Positions 18,446 through 28,573 of a DNA stretch of 64,000 nucleotides are shown here, in pieces (positions within the stretch are counted from its first letter, which is position 1; the number at the start of each line of letters is the position of its first letter). Made by a program: the position numbers and the translations under genes. The notes beneath the pieces were generated by a model. The model was not told the origin of the DNA and searched no databases. It saw only the letters and a program-made list of their open reading frames with translations. Source of the DNA: Denitromonas ohlonensis. GTDB taxonomy: Bacteria > Pseudomonadota > Gammaproteobacteria > Burkholderiales > Rhodocyclaceae. The stretch is from NCBI RefSeq assembly GCF_007625205.1, contig NZ_VMNI01000007.1, positions 372,001-436,000 of the forward strand, read 5' to 3'.

Positions 18446-19222
18446 GGGTTCGATCAGATCGCGATAGGCGTGCCATGTGGCGTGGCCGACCACCGGCATC
18501 AAGACGGCCAGACCGAGGTGGAAGGTCATGAAGCCAATCAAGGTGGCGCTGACGATGGCGAGCGCCCACATGATCATTGCGGCCGGGTTTCGCGCGAGCG
18601 CGCCGACGCTGGCGAGCATGGCGGAGATGGCGTCCTGGTCGCGGTCCAGCATCAATGGAATCGAGACCACGCTGACCGCGAAGGTGAGGGTGGCGAAAAT
18701 CATGCCGACGGCGAAGTAAACCATCAGGAATTCGATGTTTTCCAGGCTGATCAGCTGTTGCAGGAAGCCGGTCAGGTTGGGCATTTCGTTGGTGTAGAAC
18801 AGCGCAAAGATGACCAGCGAGGCGCGCGCCCAGACCAAGAACAGCACACCGAGGACGACAGCGAAAATGCCGATGTTGCCGGCATTGCGTCGCCACACCA
18901 GCATGGTGGGCATGAGTGAGCAGCTCTCGCCTTTTTCGCGTCGGCGGCTGATTTCGTACAGACCCATGGACAGGAAGGGGCCGAGCAGGAGGAAGCCGGA
19001 GGTCAGGCCGGAGGTGTACTCATAGGCGTGCTCGAACACGAAGGTGATCAGCAAGCCCATGGCCGCGAAGCAGAATCCGTAGAACAGACTCGGGATCGGG
19101 CAGGAGACGAGATCGTTCCAGCCTTTTGCGAACCAACGGATCGGCGAGCCCGCCTTGACGTCGCGAACGGTCGGAAAGGGCGGATGCCCCGAGTCTTCTT
19201 TTTTTTCGTCCGGCTGCTGCAT
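18431..19222 (-). CDS. DUF2189-family integral membrane protein
   Basis: This 263-residue inner-membrane protein has a polar N-terminal ~35 residues and about six hydrophobic segments. The conserved beginning (VRDVKAGSPIRWFAKGWNDL) and the later GPFLSMGLYEISRR and FHLGLAVLMPVVGHATWHAYRDLI match DUF2189 as I know it. Function is unknown. The start at MQQPDE is supported by AGGAG 8 bp upstream. It overlaps the end of the EEP gene by 15 bp. Confidence 0.8.
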   Translation of the reverse strand: MQQPDEKKEDSGHPPFPTVRDVKAGSPIRWFAKGWNDLVSCPIPSLFYGFCFAAMGLLITFVFEHAYEYTSGLTSGFLLLGPFLSMGLYEISRRREKGESCSLMPTMLVWRRNAGNIGIFAVVLGVLFLVWARASLVIFALFYTNEMPNLTGFLQQLISLENIEFLMVYFAVGMIFATLTFAVSVVSIPLMLDRDQDAISAMLASVGALARNPAAMIMWALAIVSATLIGFMTFHLGLAVLMPVVGHATWHAYRDLIEPLNEQ

Positions 19223-19309
19223 GTTGTCTCCTGTTGGGGTTTTAGTGTGGCAGCAAAAACGAGGGGTGGGGCCCGCAAAAAGCGGCGGCGCCCCGGTCAC
19301 GGATTGTTT

Positions 19310-20116
19310 TTATGGTGTGACGATAAACCCTCGTAGTGCGTCGAGAAATGCATCGGGTGCTTCTGCCATCATGGCGTGACCGGCGTTCGGCAGGACGATG
19401 ATATGCGCACCGCCGGGTACCTTGGCAAGTGCGGCCTGCAACGCGCGCGCCGCCTTGGGTGGTGTCATCTGGTCGCGTTCGCCACAGATCAGCCGGGTTG
19501 GCGCATCAATGCGAGCAGCATCGGCTTCGCCGGCGGTGTAGGCGTTGCAGGCGGACATGTCGGTATGGAGCACGCCGGGCGCGCTGCGTTCCATCAGCCG
19601 ACGGTTGATGCCGGTCAGCACCATGCCGGGTTGAGCGCTGGCGCCGAGGTGATGATCCGGCGTATAGGACCACTGGTTGATCATGGCGTGGGCCTTGTCG
19701 GGCGCGTCGAGCGTGGCGCTGAGCAAGGGCGCGGCGACGGGCATGGGGGCGACGCTGCCGACCAGCACCAGTTTGGCGACCCGGTCGGGATGCTGGGCTG
19801 CGGCGCGGAGCGCGACGAGCGAGCCCATACTGTGACCGATGAGGATGACCGGGCCGTCGGTCTGCGATGCGATCCAACCCATCAGCCAGTCGGCGATGGC
19901 CTCGATGCTGGCGATGGGTTCGCCTTGCGAGCGGCCGTGGCCGGGCAGATCGGGGGCGAGCACATTGAAGCCGTGATACGCGAAGTGGCGGGCCGGCATG
20001 TTCCACACGCTGTGGTCGTGCCCGGCGCCGTGGACGAACACCAGCGTGGGCTGGCCGGCCACCGCGGGACGGCCGCCGGTGTAGGCATAGATGGGATTCT
20101 CGAGGTGGGCGGACAT
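19310..20116 (-). CDS. alpha/beta hydrolase
   Basis: This 268-residue hydrolase has the alpha/beta fold landmarks: the oxyanion-hole region FVHGAGHDHSVW, the nucleophile elbow GHSMGS (Ser near residue 97), an acid in GERDQMTP and the catalytic His in NAGHAMM. It resembles esterases of the 2-hydroxy-6-oxo-dienoate and haloperoxidase type. There is no signal peptide. The ATG shares one base with the metY stop (TGATG), so it is translationally coupled to it; a thioester or homoserine-ester substrate is conceivable but unproven. Confidence 0.85.
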   Translation of the reverse strand: MSAHLENPIYAYTGGRPAVAGQPTLVFVHGAGHDHSVWNMPARHFAYHGFNVLAPDLPGHGRSQGEPIASIEAIADWLMGWIASQTDGPVILIGHSMGSLVALRAAAQHPDRVAKLVLVGSVAPMPVAAPLLSATLDAPDKAHAMINQWSYTPDHHLGASAQPGMVLTGINRRLMERSAPGVLHTDMSACNAYTAGEADAARIDAPTRLICGERDQMTPPKAARALQAALAKVPGGAHIIVLPNAGHAMMAEAPDAFLDALRGFIVTP

Positions 20117-21420
20117 CAGCGGCCCTCCACTTTGGCAGCAGCGCGCAGGCCGCGTTCAAGGTCTTCGAGAAGATCGCTGATGTCTTCGACACCGACCGAG
20201 AGGCGGATCGTGCCTTCGCCAATGCCCGCGGCGGCGAGGTCGTCGGCCGACATGCGGAAATGCGTTGTGCTGGCCGGGTGGATGACCAGCGATTTGGCGT
20301 CGCCCACGTTGGCCAGGTGCGAGAACACACGCAAGGCGTTGATGAATGCCTTGCCCGCGTCGCGGCTGCCTTTGAGCTCGAAACTGAACACCGCGCCCGC
20401 GCCCTTGGGCAGCAGGCGCTTGGCGAGTGCGTAATCGGGGTGGTCTTCCAGGCCGGGGTAGCCGACACGCGCGACCATGGGGTGCTGGGCCAGGTGGGTG
20501 GCCAGGGCTTCGGCGTTGGCCACATGGGCACGCATGCGCAGCGGCAGGGTTTCGATGCCTTGCAGGATCTGGAAGGCGTTCATCGGCGACAGGCAGGCGC
20601 CAAAGTCGCGCAGGCCTTCGCGGCGGGCGCGCAGCAAAAAGGCGGCGATGGGCGACTCTTCGGCGAACACCATGCCGTGGAAGCCGTCGTAGGCGTCGGT
20701 CAGCGTGGGGAATCGACCGCTGGCGTCCCAATCGAAGCGGCCGCCATCGACCAGCAGCCCGCCCACCGCGACGCCATGGCCGCCGAGGAACTTGGTGGCC
20801 GAATGCACCACCAGGTCGGCACCCAGTTCGATGGGTTGTTGCAGACAGGGCGTAACCAGCGTGGCGTCGACCAGCAGCGGCAGGCCGTGCTCATGGCCGA
20901 TGGCCGAGACGGTCGGGATGTCGAGCACGTCCAGCCCCGGATTGCCCAGCGATTCGCCAAACAGCAGCGCGGTGTTGGGGCGGATGGCGGCGCGCCAGGC
21001 GTCCGGATCGCGCGGATCGACGAAGCTGGTTTCGATGCCGAAACGCGGCAGGGTGTAGGCCAGCAGATTGTGTGAGCCACCATACAGCGCCCGTGAGGCA
21101 ACGATATGGCCGCCCGCGCCGGTCAGCGTGCAGATGGCCAGATGCAGCGCCGCCTGGCCGCTGGCGGTGGCAATCGCGCCAATGCCGCCTTCGAGCGCGG
21201 CGATGCGTTCTTCGAGCACCGCGCAGGTCGGGTTCGAGATGCGCGAATAGACATGGCCGGGGCGCTCAAGATTGAAGCGCGCGGCGGCTTGTTCGGCGTC
21301 GGCGAAGACATAGCTGGTGGTGAAGTGGATCGGGACAGCGCGGGCGCCATGATCGGCGTCGGGGCTCTGGCCGGCGTGCAGGCTGAGCGTGGCGGGGGCG
21401 TAGAGGGGGCGATAGGTCAT
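20116..21420 (-). CDS. metY: O-acetylhomoserine sulfhydrylase (PLP enzyme)
   Basis: This 434-residue PLP-dependent enzyme makes homocysteine from O-acetylhomoserine and sulfide, the direct-sulfhydrylation route to methionine. Evidence is the Cys/Met-metabolism fold: TLSLHAGQ at the start, [23 protein letters not shown], and the PLP lysine in [12 protein letters not shown] (near residue 210). Length fits the OAH-sulfhydrylase group better than the shorter cystathionine synthases. It is in the middle of a minus-strand set, 19 bp after the DUF465 gene and coupled to the hydrolase. No methionine riboswitch is visible in the short upstream gap. Confidence 0.9.
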   Translation of the reverse strand: MTYRPLYAPATLSLHAGQSPDADHGARAVPIHFTTSYVFADAEQAAARFNLERPGHVYSRISNPTCAVLEERIAALEGGIGAIATASGQAALHLAICTLTGAGGHIVASRALYGGSHNLLAYTLPRFGIETSFVDPRDPDAWRAAIRPNTALLFGESLGNPGLDVLDIPTVSAIGHEHGLPLLVDATLVTPCLQQPIELGADLVVHSATKFLGGHGVAVGGLLVDGGRFDWDASGRFPTLTDAYDGFHGMVFAEESPIAAFLLRARREGLRDFGACLSPMNAFQILQGIETLPLRMRAHVANAEALATHLAQHPMVARVGYPGLEDHPDYALAKRLLPKGAGAVFSFELKGSRDAGKAFINALRVFSHLANVGDAKSLVIHPASTTHFRMSADDLAAAGIGEGTIRLSVGVEDISDLLEDLERGLRAAAKVEGR

Positions 21421-21439
21421 AGGGTGGTGTGGTCAGCGC

Positions 21440-21652
21440 TCAGGCGAGTTCGGGCGGATCGATCATTCGCTCGATGTAGGCGATACGGTCTTTGAGGGCG
21501 AGTTTGCGTTTTTTAAGACGCGGCAGCATCAGACCGTCGTCGGGCGGGGAGTTCGACAGGGCCGCGATGGCCGTGTCGAGGTCGCGGTGCTCGGCCTTGA
21601 GCTGGGCCAGGGTGTCGACCCAGTTGGCTGAATCTTCGAAGTCGTCAAGCAT
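21440..21652 (-). CDS. small DUF465 (YdcH-like) coiled-coil protein
   Basis: This 70-residue protein contains the short charged helical hairpin of DUF465: LKAEHRDLDTAIAAL, a turn, then LKKRKLALKDRIAYIERM. Family members are small cytoplasmic proteins of unknown role, common in proteobacteria. It precedes metY by 19 bp on the same strand, and the region 21653-21828 separates it from a divergent DUF3567 gene. Confidence 0.85.
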   Translation of the reverse strand: MLDDFEDSANWVDTLAQLKAEHRDLDTAIAALSNSPPDDGLMLPRLKKRKLALKDRIAYIERMIDPPELA

Positions 21653-21828
21653 TGGTTGGGTAAGGTCTCAAGCTCGCGCCAAAGGCGCCGTGAACTGTAT
21701 TCAAGCGGCCTATGGTATGCGTCGTCGCGGTGCAATGACAACATGGGCCCTTGTCTTGGTGCGTGATCGCCCCCATCTGGGCGTCAGGAAGGCTTCGTGA
21801 GCGGAGCCACAGCGTAAGGAGTCTCATC

Positions 21829-22059
21829 ATGAATGTCGTGTGTAACAACTCGGTGTTGTATGTGATGGATTTTCCCGGCTTTGACGCCATCGAGGTGATC
21901 GACAAGCGTCTAGGGCGCGGCACCATCATCCGTGACGCGGCTGCGCGTCGTTTTCGCGAAGAGCTGGCCGAGCTGGCGGCGTCGGAAGAAATGGCCGATT
22001 TTGATGATCTGATCGATCACTATCAGAGCCTGCTCAATCAGCCGGCGATCTATCACTGA
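21829..22059 (+). CDS. DUF3567-family small protein
   Basis: This 76-residue protein (MNVVCNNSVLYVMDFPG..., then a helical ERxxAxxxRE-type region) belongs to DUF3567, a family found in betaproteobacteria with no known function. The ATG is well placed 8 bp after AAGGAG. It is divergent from the DUF465 gene and 85 bp before greB. Confidence 0.85.
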   Translation: MNVVCNNSVLYVMDFPGFDAIEVIDKRLGRGTIIRDAAARRFREELAELAASEEMADFDDLIDHYQSLLNQPAIYH

Positions 22060-22144
22060 ATGCGTTGGCTTGCCGGGGGACAGGTGCTGGCCTACCATCC
22101 GGCACTTGTTGTCAGCGATCCGTTCGGATCATCGGTAGCCGATC

Positions 22145-22696
22145 GTGAACAAGGCTTTTGTCAAAGCGTCCGACGAGGACGACGAATCTCCCGAGACGCC
22201 CGCCGGCCCCGCGTCGGGTGGGCCAATCTATATGACGCGTCGCGGCTGGCAGACGCTTAAGGCCGAGCTCGACCTCCTGCTGCGTGACGAACGTCCGAAA
22301 CTGGTCGAGACGGTCGCCTGGGCCGCCGGCAATGGCGACCGCTCCGAAAACGGCGACTACATCTACGGCAAGAAGCGGCTGCGCGAGATTGATCGACGCA
22401 TCCGTTTTCTGATCAAACGGCTGGAAAACGCCACGGTGGTCGATTCGGCCGACCAGCAAAATCTCGATCAGGTGTTCTTCGGCGCCACCGTCGTGATCAC
22501 GGACGATGACGGCGAGACCGAAACGACTTACCAGATTGTTGGTGTCGATGAGGCCAGCGCCAGCGAAGGGCGCATCAGCTGGATCTCACCCCTGGCCAAG
22601 GCGCTGATCAAGGCCCGCGAAGGCGATGTGGTGCGTTTTGTCAGCCCGTCCGGTCCGCGCGAGATCGAGATTCTCGAAATCCGTTACGAACACTGA
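22145..22696 (+). CDS. greB: transcription elongation factor GreB
   Basis: This 183-residue factor binds RNA polymerase in the secondary channel and stimulates cleavage of backtracked RNA. The N-terminal coiled coil carries YMTRRGWQTLKAEL and the acidic tip region NGDRSENGDYIYGKKRL; the C-terminal FKBP-like domain ends IEILEIRYE. It is GreB rather than GreA because of the extended acidic N-terminus and the length. The start is a GTG with a poor ribosome-binding site; homologues also begin MNKAFVK, which supports it. Confidence 0.92.
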   Translation: MNKAFVKASDEDDESPETPAGPASGGPIYMTRRGWQTLKAELDLLLRDERPKLVETVAWAAGNGDRSENGDYIYGKKRLREIDRRIRFLIKRLENATVVDSADQQNLDQVFFGATVVITDDDGETETTYQIVGVDEASASEGRISWISPLAKALIKAREGDVVRFVSPSGPREIEILEIRYEH

Positions 22697-22748
22697 GTCA
22701 TCTCCGCCTCGCGTCCATTGCGTTGGTCAGGAATAACCCCTATCCGCC

Positions 22749-22775
22749 TAAAGTTATAGCGACGGACGACGTTAG
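22749..22775 (+). promoter_or_regulatory. FliA (sigma-28) type promoter for chemoreceptor gene
   Basis: TAAAGTTA (7 of 8 matches to TAAAGTTT) is followed after 11 bases by GACGTTAG (5 of 8 to GCCGATAA). Spacing is exactly that of sigma-28 promoters, and the gene 85 bp downstream encodes a methyl-accepting chemotaxis protein, a typical FliA target. Confidence 0.65.
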
Positions 22776-22859
22776 CACTCCCAAGTCGGCATGGCGCCGT
22801 CACATCCGTGGCGTCGAGCAAGCTGGAACAGTGATTTAGCGGTCGGAGGGGTGAGCACT

Positions 22860-24491
22860 ATGTTTGAACGAATGAAGTTGGTAAGCCGGCTGGGTGTCCT
22901 GGTGATTGTCGCGGTGCTTGGGCTGATGGCGTTGGGTGGTTTGTCCCTCATGACCATGCGCGGCCAGTTGCTTGATGCTGAAAAGCGGCGCGTTGAAGAT
23001 GTCGTGACCACGGCCGGTTTCGTTTTTGAGCACTTTCATGCGCTCGAAACCAGCGGCGTCATGAGCAAGGAGGAGGCGCAGAAGCAAGCGCTGGAATCCC
23101 TGCGTCGGGTGCGCTTCGAGGGTGGAAAAAATTATATCTTCGTTTATGACGCGGCCGCCACGACGCTGCTGTCGCCGATGAAGCCGGACACTGAAGGTAA
23201 GTCCCTGGCTGGCAAGAAAGACCCAAATGGCGTTCCGCTATTCGATCTGATTGCGAACGTGGCGCGTACCGGAGAGGACGCGACGATCGCTTATTCCTGG
23301 CCGCGTACGACCGGTGGTACCCCCGAATCCAAGAGCTCGACCGTCAAGGCCTTCAAACCGTGGTCTTGGGCCTACGGCGGCGGAATCTATTTCACCGCGG
23401 TGGATGAGGCCTTTTCGGCAGGGCTGATTCAGAATCTGGTGGTTGGCGGCGTTCTGATCGCCATCATCATCGCGCTGTCGTATCTGGTGGTTCGCAGCAT
23501 TGTCCATCAACTCGGCGGCGAGCCGGCCTATGCAGTGAAGGCCATGCAGAATGTCGCACAGGGCGATTTGACGGTCGCTGTGGATAACAAGGGTGGCCCC
23601 GATAGTTTGCTCGGTACGCTGGGCAAAACGGTCGACCAGTTGCGGACCATGATGGCCGAGATCGGCCGCAATGCCGAAGAGGTTGCCGGCAGTTCGCGGC
23701 AGATTGCCGGGGTGGCGCGCGATGTGGCCGAGAAGGCGCATCAGCAGTCGGATGCCACCTCGTCGATTGCCGCGGGCGTGGAGGAGATGACGGTCAGCAT
23801 CAACCACATTTCCGATAGCGCACGCGAGACCGAAGAGAATTCATCGAACGCCGCCAAGCTTGCCGAACGCGGTGAGGCGCGTGCGGTGGGCGCAGCCGAT
23901 GGCATGCGTCGTATCGCCACCACGGTCGATTCCGCCTCCGGCAAGATCCAGGAGTTGGTCGGGCGGGCCAATGAGATCGGTTCGATCGCCAATGTGATCA
24001 AGGAAATCGCGGCACAGACCAATCTGCTGGCGCTTAACGCCGCGATCGAAGCTGCCCGCGCGGGTGAGCAGGGTCGCGGGTTTGCGGTGGTGGCTGATGA
24101 GGTGCGCGGCCTGGCCGAACGTACGGCAGCGGCGACGGTGCAGATCGAAGGCATGATCCACGGAATTCAGGAAGACACCCACGGCGCGGTCAATGTGATG
24201 GGCACGGTCGCCTCGGAAGTGAAATCCGGCGTCGATCAGGTGCAAGGCGCCGCGGACTCCCTGCGGGAAATTCGCGAAGGGACCAGTATTGCGCTGGCGC
24301 GGATCAGCGATGTGGCCAGCGCGACCACCGAGCAGAGCGCGGCCAGTACGTTGATCGCGCAGCAAGTCGAGAACATCGCGGGCATGGTCGAGGGCACCAG
24401 CGATTCGATGCGCAAGACGGTGGATTCGGTGACGCGACTTGAAAAGCTCTCGTCCGACCTTCACGCGATGGTCGGCCGCTTCCGTTGCTGA
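22860..24491 (+). CDS. methyl-accepting chemotaxis protein with single Cache sensor
   Basis: This 543-residue chemoreceptor has a membrane segment at about residues 10-32, a periplasmic single-Cache-type domain ([12 protein letters not shown], then [11 protein letters not shown]), a second membrane segment near 195-215, HAMP, and the cytoplasmic signalling hairpin ([20 protein letters not shown] then [15 protein letters not shown]). It ends without a CheR-docking pentapeptide. Such Cache domains usually bind small organic acids, but the ligand is unknown. GGAGG sits about 10 bp before the ATG. A sigma-28-like promoter precedes it and a strong terminator follows. Confidence 0.93.
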   Translation: MFERMKLVSRLGVLVIVAVLGLMALGGLSLMTMRGQLLDAEKRRVEDVVTTAGFVFEHFHALETSGVMSKEEAQKQALESLRRVRFEGGKNYIFVYDAAATTLLSPMKPDTEGKSLAGKKDPNGVPLFDLIANVARTGEDATIAYSWPRTTGGTPESKSSTVKAFKPWSWAYGGGIYFTAVDEAFSAGLIQNLVVGGVLIAIIIALSYLVVRSIVHQLGGEPAYAVKAMQNVAQGDLTVAVDNKGGPDSLLGTLGKTVDQLRTMMAEIGRNAEEVAGSSRQIAGVARDVAEKAHQQSDATSSIAAGVEEMTVSINHISDSARETEENSSNAAKLAERGEARAVGAADGMRRIATTVDSASGKIQELVGRANEIGSIANVIKEIAAQTNLLALNAAIEAARAGEQGRGFAVVADEVRGLAERTAAATVQIEGMIHGIQEDTHGAVNVMGTVASEVKSGVDQVQGAADSLREIREGTSIALARISDVASATTEQSAASTLIAQQVENIAGMVEGTSDSMRKTVDSVTRLEKLSSDLHAMVGRFRC

Positions 24492-24597
24492 TCGCTTCAA
24501 CCTAGAAGCCGTAGTTGGACGTGCCCGAGTGTGCGTCTGGCGGGCTGTCTGGTTCTAGGTTCAACGGGCTGCGAATCGCGCCCGTAGAAACACAAAG

Positions 24598-24629
24598 CCC
24601 CCGTCTTTTTTGAGACGGGGGTTTTTTTT
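24598..24629 (+). terminator. Rho-independent terminator after chemoreceptor gene
   Basis: CCCCCGTC pairs with GACGGGGG around a short T-rich loop and is followed by eight T residues. It ends the chemoreceptor transcript and lies 11 bp from the end of the convergent methyltransferase gene. Confidence 0.92.
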
Positions 24630-24639
24630 GCGCCAGCGC

Positions 24640-25482
24640 TCAGGCTGCGAGGGTGTCGCCGTCGAAAAAGCGCGGCTTCAACTCGGTCAGTCCCAGTGTG
24701 TCGAGCAGCTCGGCGAGGCGCTCGGCGGGCCGGCGGCGCGGCAAATCCTTGAAGGTGGCGATGATCAGTTCGTTCTTCATCGAGTGTTCCCAGCCGACCA
24801 GCTCGGTCACGCTGACCTGGTAGCCGTGGCTTTCGAGCTGAAGGCAGCGCAGCACGTTGGTGGCGTGGCTACCGAATTCGCGGGTGTGGATTGGGTGGCG
24901 CCACAGCTCGGTGATGCTGTTCTTGAGCGACTGCTGCTTGTTCTTGCGCAGCACCGAGGCGACCTCGGCCTGACAGCAGGGCACCAGCACGATGTGGCGG
25001 GCGCGCTTTTCGAGCGCAAAGCGGATCGCATCATCGGTGGCGGTATTGCAGGCGTGCAGGGCGGTGACGATGTCGATGTGTTCCGGCAGGCGTTCTGAGG
25101 TGATTGAGTCGGCGACTGTCAGGTTGTAGAAACGCATGCCAGCCGAGAAGCCGAGCTTGTCGGCCAGGCGGCGCGAGCTGGCGACCAGTTCATCGCGGGT
25201 CTCGACGCCGGTGATTTTGCCGGCGGCCGCCTGCGTCTTGAAGAACAGGTCGTACAAAATGAAGCCCAGGTAGGACTTGCCCGCGCCGTGGTCCACCAGC
25301 TGGATGTCCGGCCGCGTGGCCAGCGCTTCGGTGAGCAGCGGTTCGATGAACTGGTAGAGGTGATAGACCTGCTTGAGTTTGCGCCGGCTGTCCTGGTTCA
25401 TTTTGCCCTCGCGGGTCAGGATGTGCAGGTGCTTGAGCAGCTCGATGGATTGGTCGGGGTGGATTTCAGGATGCGATGACAT
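24640..25482 (-). CDS. class I SAM-dependent methyltransferase (Methyltransf_32-like)
   Basis: This 280-residue protein has a SAM-binding motif I in LVDHGAGKSYLGFILYD, an acidic residue in TGVETRDEL, and a central VTALHACNTATDDAIRFAL plus LVPCCQAEV. This His/Cys pattern fits the family once linked to glutathione S-transferase C-terminal domain methyltransferases, whose substrates are unknown. I start it at the ATG at 25482; the same frame stays open far upstream but runs antisense through htpG. It is divergent from htpG. Confidence 0.82.
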   Translation of the reverse strand: MSSHPEIHPDQSIELLKHLHILTREGKMNQDSRRKLKQVYHLYQFIEPLLTEALATRPDIQLVDHGAGKSYLGFILYDLFFKTQAAAGKITGVETRDELVASSRRLADKLGFSAGMRFYNLTVADSITSERLPEHIDIVTALHACNTATDDAIRFALEKRARHIVLVPCCQAEVASVLRKNKQQSLKNSITELWRHPIHTREFGSHATNVLRCLQLESHGYQVSVTELVGWEHSMKNELIIATFKDLPRRRPAERLAELLDTLGLTELKPRFFDGDTLAA

Positions 25483-25545
25483 GGGCAGGACTCGGGGGCG
25501 CTGGAGCGCGATTCTACCGCGATGGGGCTTTGTTGATTGGCGGCA

Positions 25546-25574
25546 CTTGAAAGCCGCTGCACCCGCCCCCATCT
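25546..25574 (+). promoter_or_regulatory. RpoH (sigma-32) heat-shock promoter of htpG
   Basis: CTTGAAA, 14 bases, then CCCCATCT: an exact match to the sigma-32 consensus with allowed spacing. The predicted start of transcription lies about 30 bp before the htpG ATG. Confidence 0.9.
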
Positions 25575-25611
25575 CGAAACGGTCCATTTCTTGTGTCACG
25601 GAGAGCCAACG

Positions 25612-27537
25612 ATGTCCGACGCGCCCAGCGCCCAAGCAGAGAAGATGAATTTTCAGGCCGAGGTGAAGCAGCTGCTGCACCTGATGATCCACTCGCTGTA
25701 CTCCAACCGCGAAATTTTCCTGCGCGAACTGATTTCCAATGCTTCCGACGCCTGCGACAAGCTGCGCTTCGAAGCACTCGACAAGTCCGAGCTGTTTGAA
25801 GGCGACGGCGAGCTGAAGATCCGTATCCGCTTCGACGCCGAAGCCAAGACGGTGACCGTGAGCGACAACGGCATCGGCATGAACCGCGACGAAGTCATCA
25901 CCAATCTGGGCACCATCGCCAAGTCGGGCACCAAGGAGTTTTTCGGTCAGCTGACGGGCGACCAGAAAAAGGATGCGCACCTGATCGGCCAGTTCGGCGT
26001 GGGCTTCTACTCCGCCTTTATCGTCGCCGATCGCGTCACCGTGCGTACCCGCCGGGCCGGTCTGGCCAGTGCGGAAGGTGTGCAGTGGGAATGCGCAATG
26101 ACCGGCGACACCGCCGGCGAGTATCAGGTCGAGCCGATCGACAAGGCGGATCGCGGTACCGAGATTACCCTGCACCTGCGCGAAGGCCAGGAAGACCTGC
26201 TCAGCGGCTGGAAGCTGCGCGAGTTGGTGCGCAAGTACTCCGACCACATCGTCCAGCCCATCGTGATGACAAAGGAAAAATGGGACGAGGAGAAGGGCGC
26301 GCAGGTTGCGACTGACGAAGAAGAAACCGTCAACCAGGCCAACGCGCTGTGGGCGCGCCCGCGCAACGAGATCACCGACGAGGAATACACTGCCTTCTAC
26401 AAGCATGTGGGCCATGACTTCCAGGAACCGCTGGCCTGGACGCATGCCAAGGTGGAAGGGCGTCACGAATACACCCAGCTGCTCTACATCCCGGGCAACG
26501 CGCCCTTCGACATGTGGGACCGCAACGCCCGCCATGGCATCAAGCTGTATGTGCGCCGCGTGTTCATCATGGATGACGCCGAGAAGCTGATGCCGATGTA
26601 CCTGCGCTTCGTGCGCGGGGTGGTCGATTCGGCCGATCTGCCGCTCAACGTGTCGCGCGAGATCCTGCAGGAGTCGAAAGACATCGACACCCTGCGCGCC
26701 GGCTGCACCAAGAAAGTTCTCGGCCTGCTCGAAGACCTGGCCAAGAACGATGCCGAGAAATACACCACCTTCTGGAAGGCTTTTGGCAATGTGCTGAAAG
26801 AAGGCGTGGGCGAGGATGCTGCCAACCGCGAGAAGATCGCCGGCCTGCTGCGCTTCGCCTCGACGCATGCCGACACCGCGGACCAGGTCGTCACGCTGGC
26901 CGACTATATCGGCCGCATGAAGGAAGGTCAGGAGAAGATCTACTACGTCACCGCCGAGACCTTCAACGCCGCCAAGAACAGCCCGCATCTCGAGGTGTTC
27001 CGCAAAAAGGGCATCGAAGTGCTGCTGCTGTCTGACCGCGTGGACGAGTGGGTGATCGGCTACCTCACCGAGTTTGACGGCAAGTCGCTGCAGTCGGTCG
27101 CCAAGGGCGGGGTCGACCTCGGTGCGCTCGAAGACGAAGCCGAGAAGAAAGAGGTCGAGAAGCTGGCCGACGAGTACAAGGAGTTACTCGAGCGCGTCAA
27201 GACCAGCCTCGGCGAGCGGGTCAAGGAAGTGCGCGTGACGCATCGCCTGACCGATTCGCCCGCCTGCCTGGTGGCCGATGAGCACGACATGGGCATGAAC
27301 CTGGCGCGCATCCTCAAGGCCGCCGGCCAGGACGCGCCGTCGAGCAAGCCGATCATGGAGTTGAACCCGACGCATCCGGCGGTGCAGCGGCTCAACACCG
27401 AGACCACGCACTTTGACGATTGGGCCTCAGTTCTGTTCGATCAGGCTTTGCTGGCCGAAGGCGGCACGCTGGATGACCCGGCCACCTTCGTCAAACGCAC
27501 CAATGCCTTGATGCTGGCATTGAGCGGCGCGAAGTAA
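25612..27537 (+). CDS. htpG: chaperone protein HtpG (bacterial Hsp90)
   Basis: This 641-residue ATP-dependent chaperone shows the Hsp90 signatures: [30 protein letters not shown], the ATP-site [28 protein letters not shown] and, in the middle domain, [11 protein letters not shown]. It assists folding of client proteins in the cytoplasm, particularly in heat stress. ATG 25612 follows GGAGAG; the consensus RpoH promoter just upstream confirms that the longer frame upstream is not used. Transcription is probably ended by the hairpin at 27581. Confidence 0.97.
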   Translation: MSDAPSAQAEKMNFQAEVKQLLHLMIHSLYSNREIFLRELISNASDACDKLRFEALDKSELFEGDGELKIRIRFDAEAKTVTVSDNGIGMNRDEVITNLGTIAKSGTKEFFGQLTGDQKKDAHLIGQFGVGFYSAFIVADRVTVRTRRAGLASAEGVQWECAMTGDTAGEYQVEPIDKADRGTEITLHLREGQEDLLSGWKLRELVRKYSDHIVQPIVMTKEKWDEEKGAQVATDEEETVNQANALWARPRNEITDEEYTAFYKHVGHDFQEPLAWTHAKVEGRHEYTQLLYIPGNAPFDMWDRNARHGIKLYVRRVFIMDDAEKLMPMYLRFVRGVVDSADLPLNVSREILQESKDIDTLRAGCTKKVLGLLEDLAKNDAEKYTTFWKAFGNVLKEGVGEDAANREKIAGLLRFASTHADTADQVVTLADYIGRMKEGQEKIYYVTAETFNAAKNSPHLEVFRKKGIEVLLLSDRVDEWVIGYLTEFDGKSLQSVAKGGVDLGALEDEAEKKEVEKLADEYKELLERVKTSLGERVKEVRVTHRLTDSPACLVADEHDMGMNLARILKAAGQDAPSSKPIMELNPTHPAVQRLNTETTHFDDWASVLFDQALLAEGGTLDDPATFVKRTNALMLALSGAK

Positions 27538-27580
27538 TTCGAAGACGGGTCCCGCGAGGGCCCGGCTGTCGGTCTGCAGT

Positions 27581-27618
27581 CACCGCCCCGGTGCACCTTC
27601 AGTGGTGCCGGGGCGGTG
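27581..27618. terminator. GC-rich hairpin between convergent genes
   Basis: CACCGCCCCGG pairs perfectly with CCGGGGCGGTG across a 16-base loop. It lies in the 86-bp gap between the stops of htpG and the convergent PEP-CTERM gene. There is no T-run, so it may act as a transcript-end stabiliser or a Rho-assisted terminator. Confidence 0.55.
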
Positions 27619-27623
27619 GTGCG

Positions 27624-28316
27624 TTAACGGCCGCTGCGACGACGGGCGACGAAGCCCATCATGCCCAGGCCGGCAAGCATCAATGCGTAGGATTGCGGTT
27701 CCGGCACTGGCGCAGCGAACTGGATGCTGGCGTGGTCCGGTGCGCTGATTTGCAGGTCGTCAATCCAGAAGTCGCTGTGGTCGGTACCACCCGTTGTGCT
27801 GTAGAGGCGGGCCTCAATGACCAGCCCTTCGGTGGCGCTGCCGTCGAAGGTCCAGGTGTTGCTGAGCTGGCTCCAGCCGCTGCCATCGGTGTAGGTGTTG
27901 CTGCCGCCGGCAGACTTCACGTAGCTGCCGATGTCGTTCGCGTCTGCGTAGTGCCCCCAGATGCGCAGCGATGGGTTGGTGCCGGCTGAGGTGTCAAACC
28001 CCCAGAAGCTGGCACTGATCATGTCACCGGCTTGCAGGCCAGTCACAAAAGCGAGGTAGGCCTGCGGTGTGCCACTGTGCGGTGCTTCGGCGACGTGCAG
28101 AAATTGGGTGCCGCTGTGCGCGCCGCCAACGCCGTAGCTTTCGGTGCCATCGCTACCGGTCTGTGGGCCGCCGACATTGGATGCGTCGACGAGGTTGCCG
28201 AAGCTGCCGAGAATGGTGCCAACGCCGTCTTCCCAGCCGTAGTCGACGGTCTGGAGGGCGTGGGCATGGCTGGCGGCGAGCGCCACCGCGGTAGCCATCA
28301 GGGTTTTGACGATCAT
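27624..28316 (-). CDS. secreted PEP-CTERM sorting-domain protein
   Basis: This 230-residue protein begins with a signal peptide (MIVKTLMATAVALAASHAHA) and ends with a PEP-CTERM sorting signal: VPEPQSYAL, a hydrophobic stretch and the basic FVARRRSGR. Such proteins are exported and then processed at the cell surface by an exosortase. The body is rich in Gly, Ser and Thr with Trp-containing beta-type sequence; no catalytic motif is recognised. It may bind carbohydrate or decorate exopolysaccharide. AGGAG precedes the start. It is divergent from a second PEP-CTERM gene. Confidence 0.88.
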   Translation of the reverse strand: MIVKTLMATAVALAASHAHALQTVDYGWEDGVGTILGSFGNLVDASNVGGPQTGSDGTESYGVGGAHSGTQFLHVAEAPHSGTPQAYLAFVTGLQAGDMISASFWGFDTSAGTNPSLRIWGHYADANDIGSYVKSAGGSNTYTDGSGWSQLSNTWTFDGSATEGLVIEARLYSTTGGTDHSDFWIDDLQISAPDHASIQFAAPVPEPQSYALMLAGLGMMGFVARRRSGR

Positions 28317-28573
28317 GAAAAATCTCCTGCCGGATTGGGGTGTTGCCATCTTCACCATTGCGTTTTTCAACCCGTTGCGCGGTCGATTGCAGATTGATGG
28401 CTCCATCGGACTAGTGGCGGTGGGTCGGGTGTCACATCGCCCGGGAGCGGGGCATCATTCATTTCAGATGGCTCGATCGGATCATTGCTACACTTTCCGA
28501 TCGCCATGCTTTTGTCATCATCGGTCGATCAAATGGCGGTTTGAGGATCATGTCAATCGAACAGGAGTTCTGA

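Noticed and set aside
25483-26988. Upstream extension of the methyltransferase frame across htpG
   Set aside because: It would place about 500 extra codons antisense to htpG; the natural start at 25482 gives a normal-sized enzyme.
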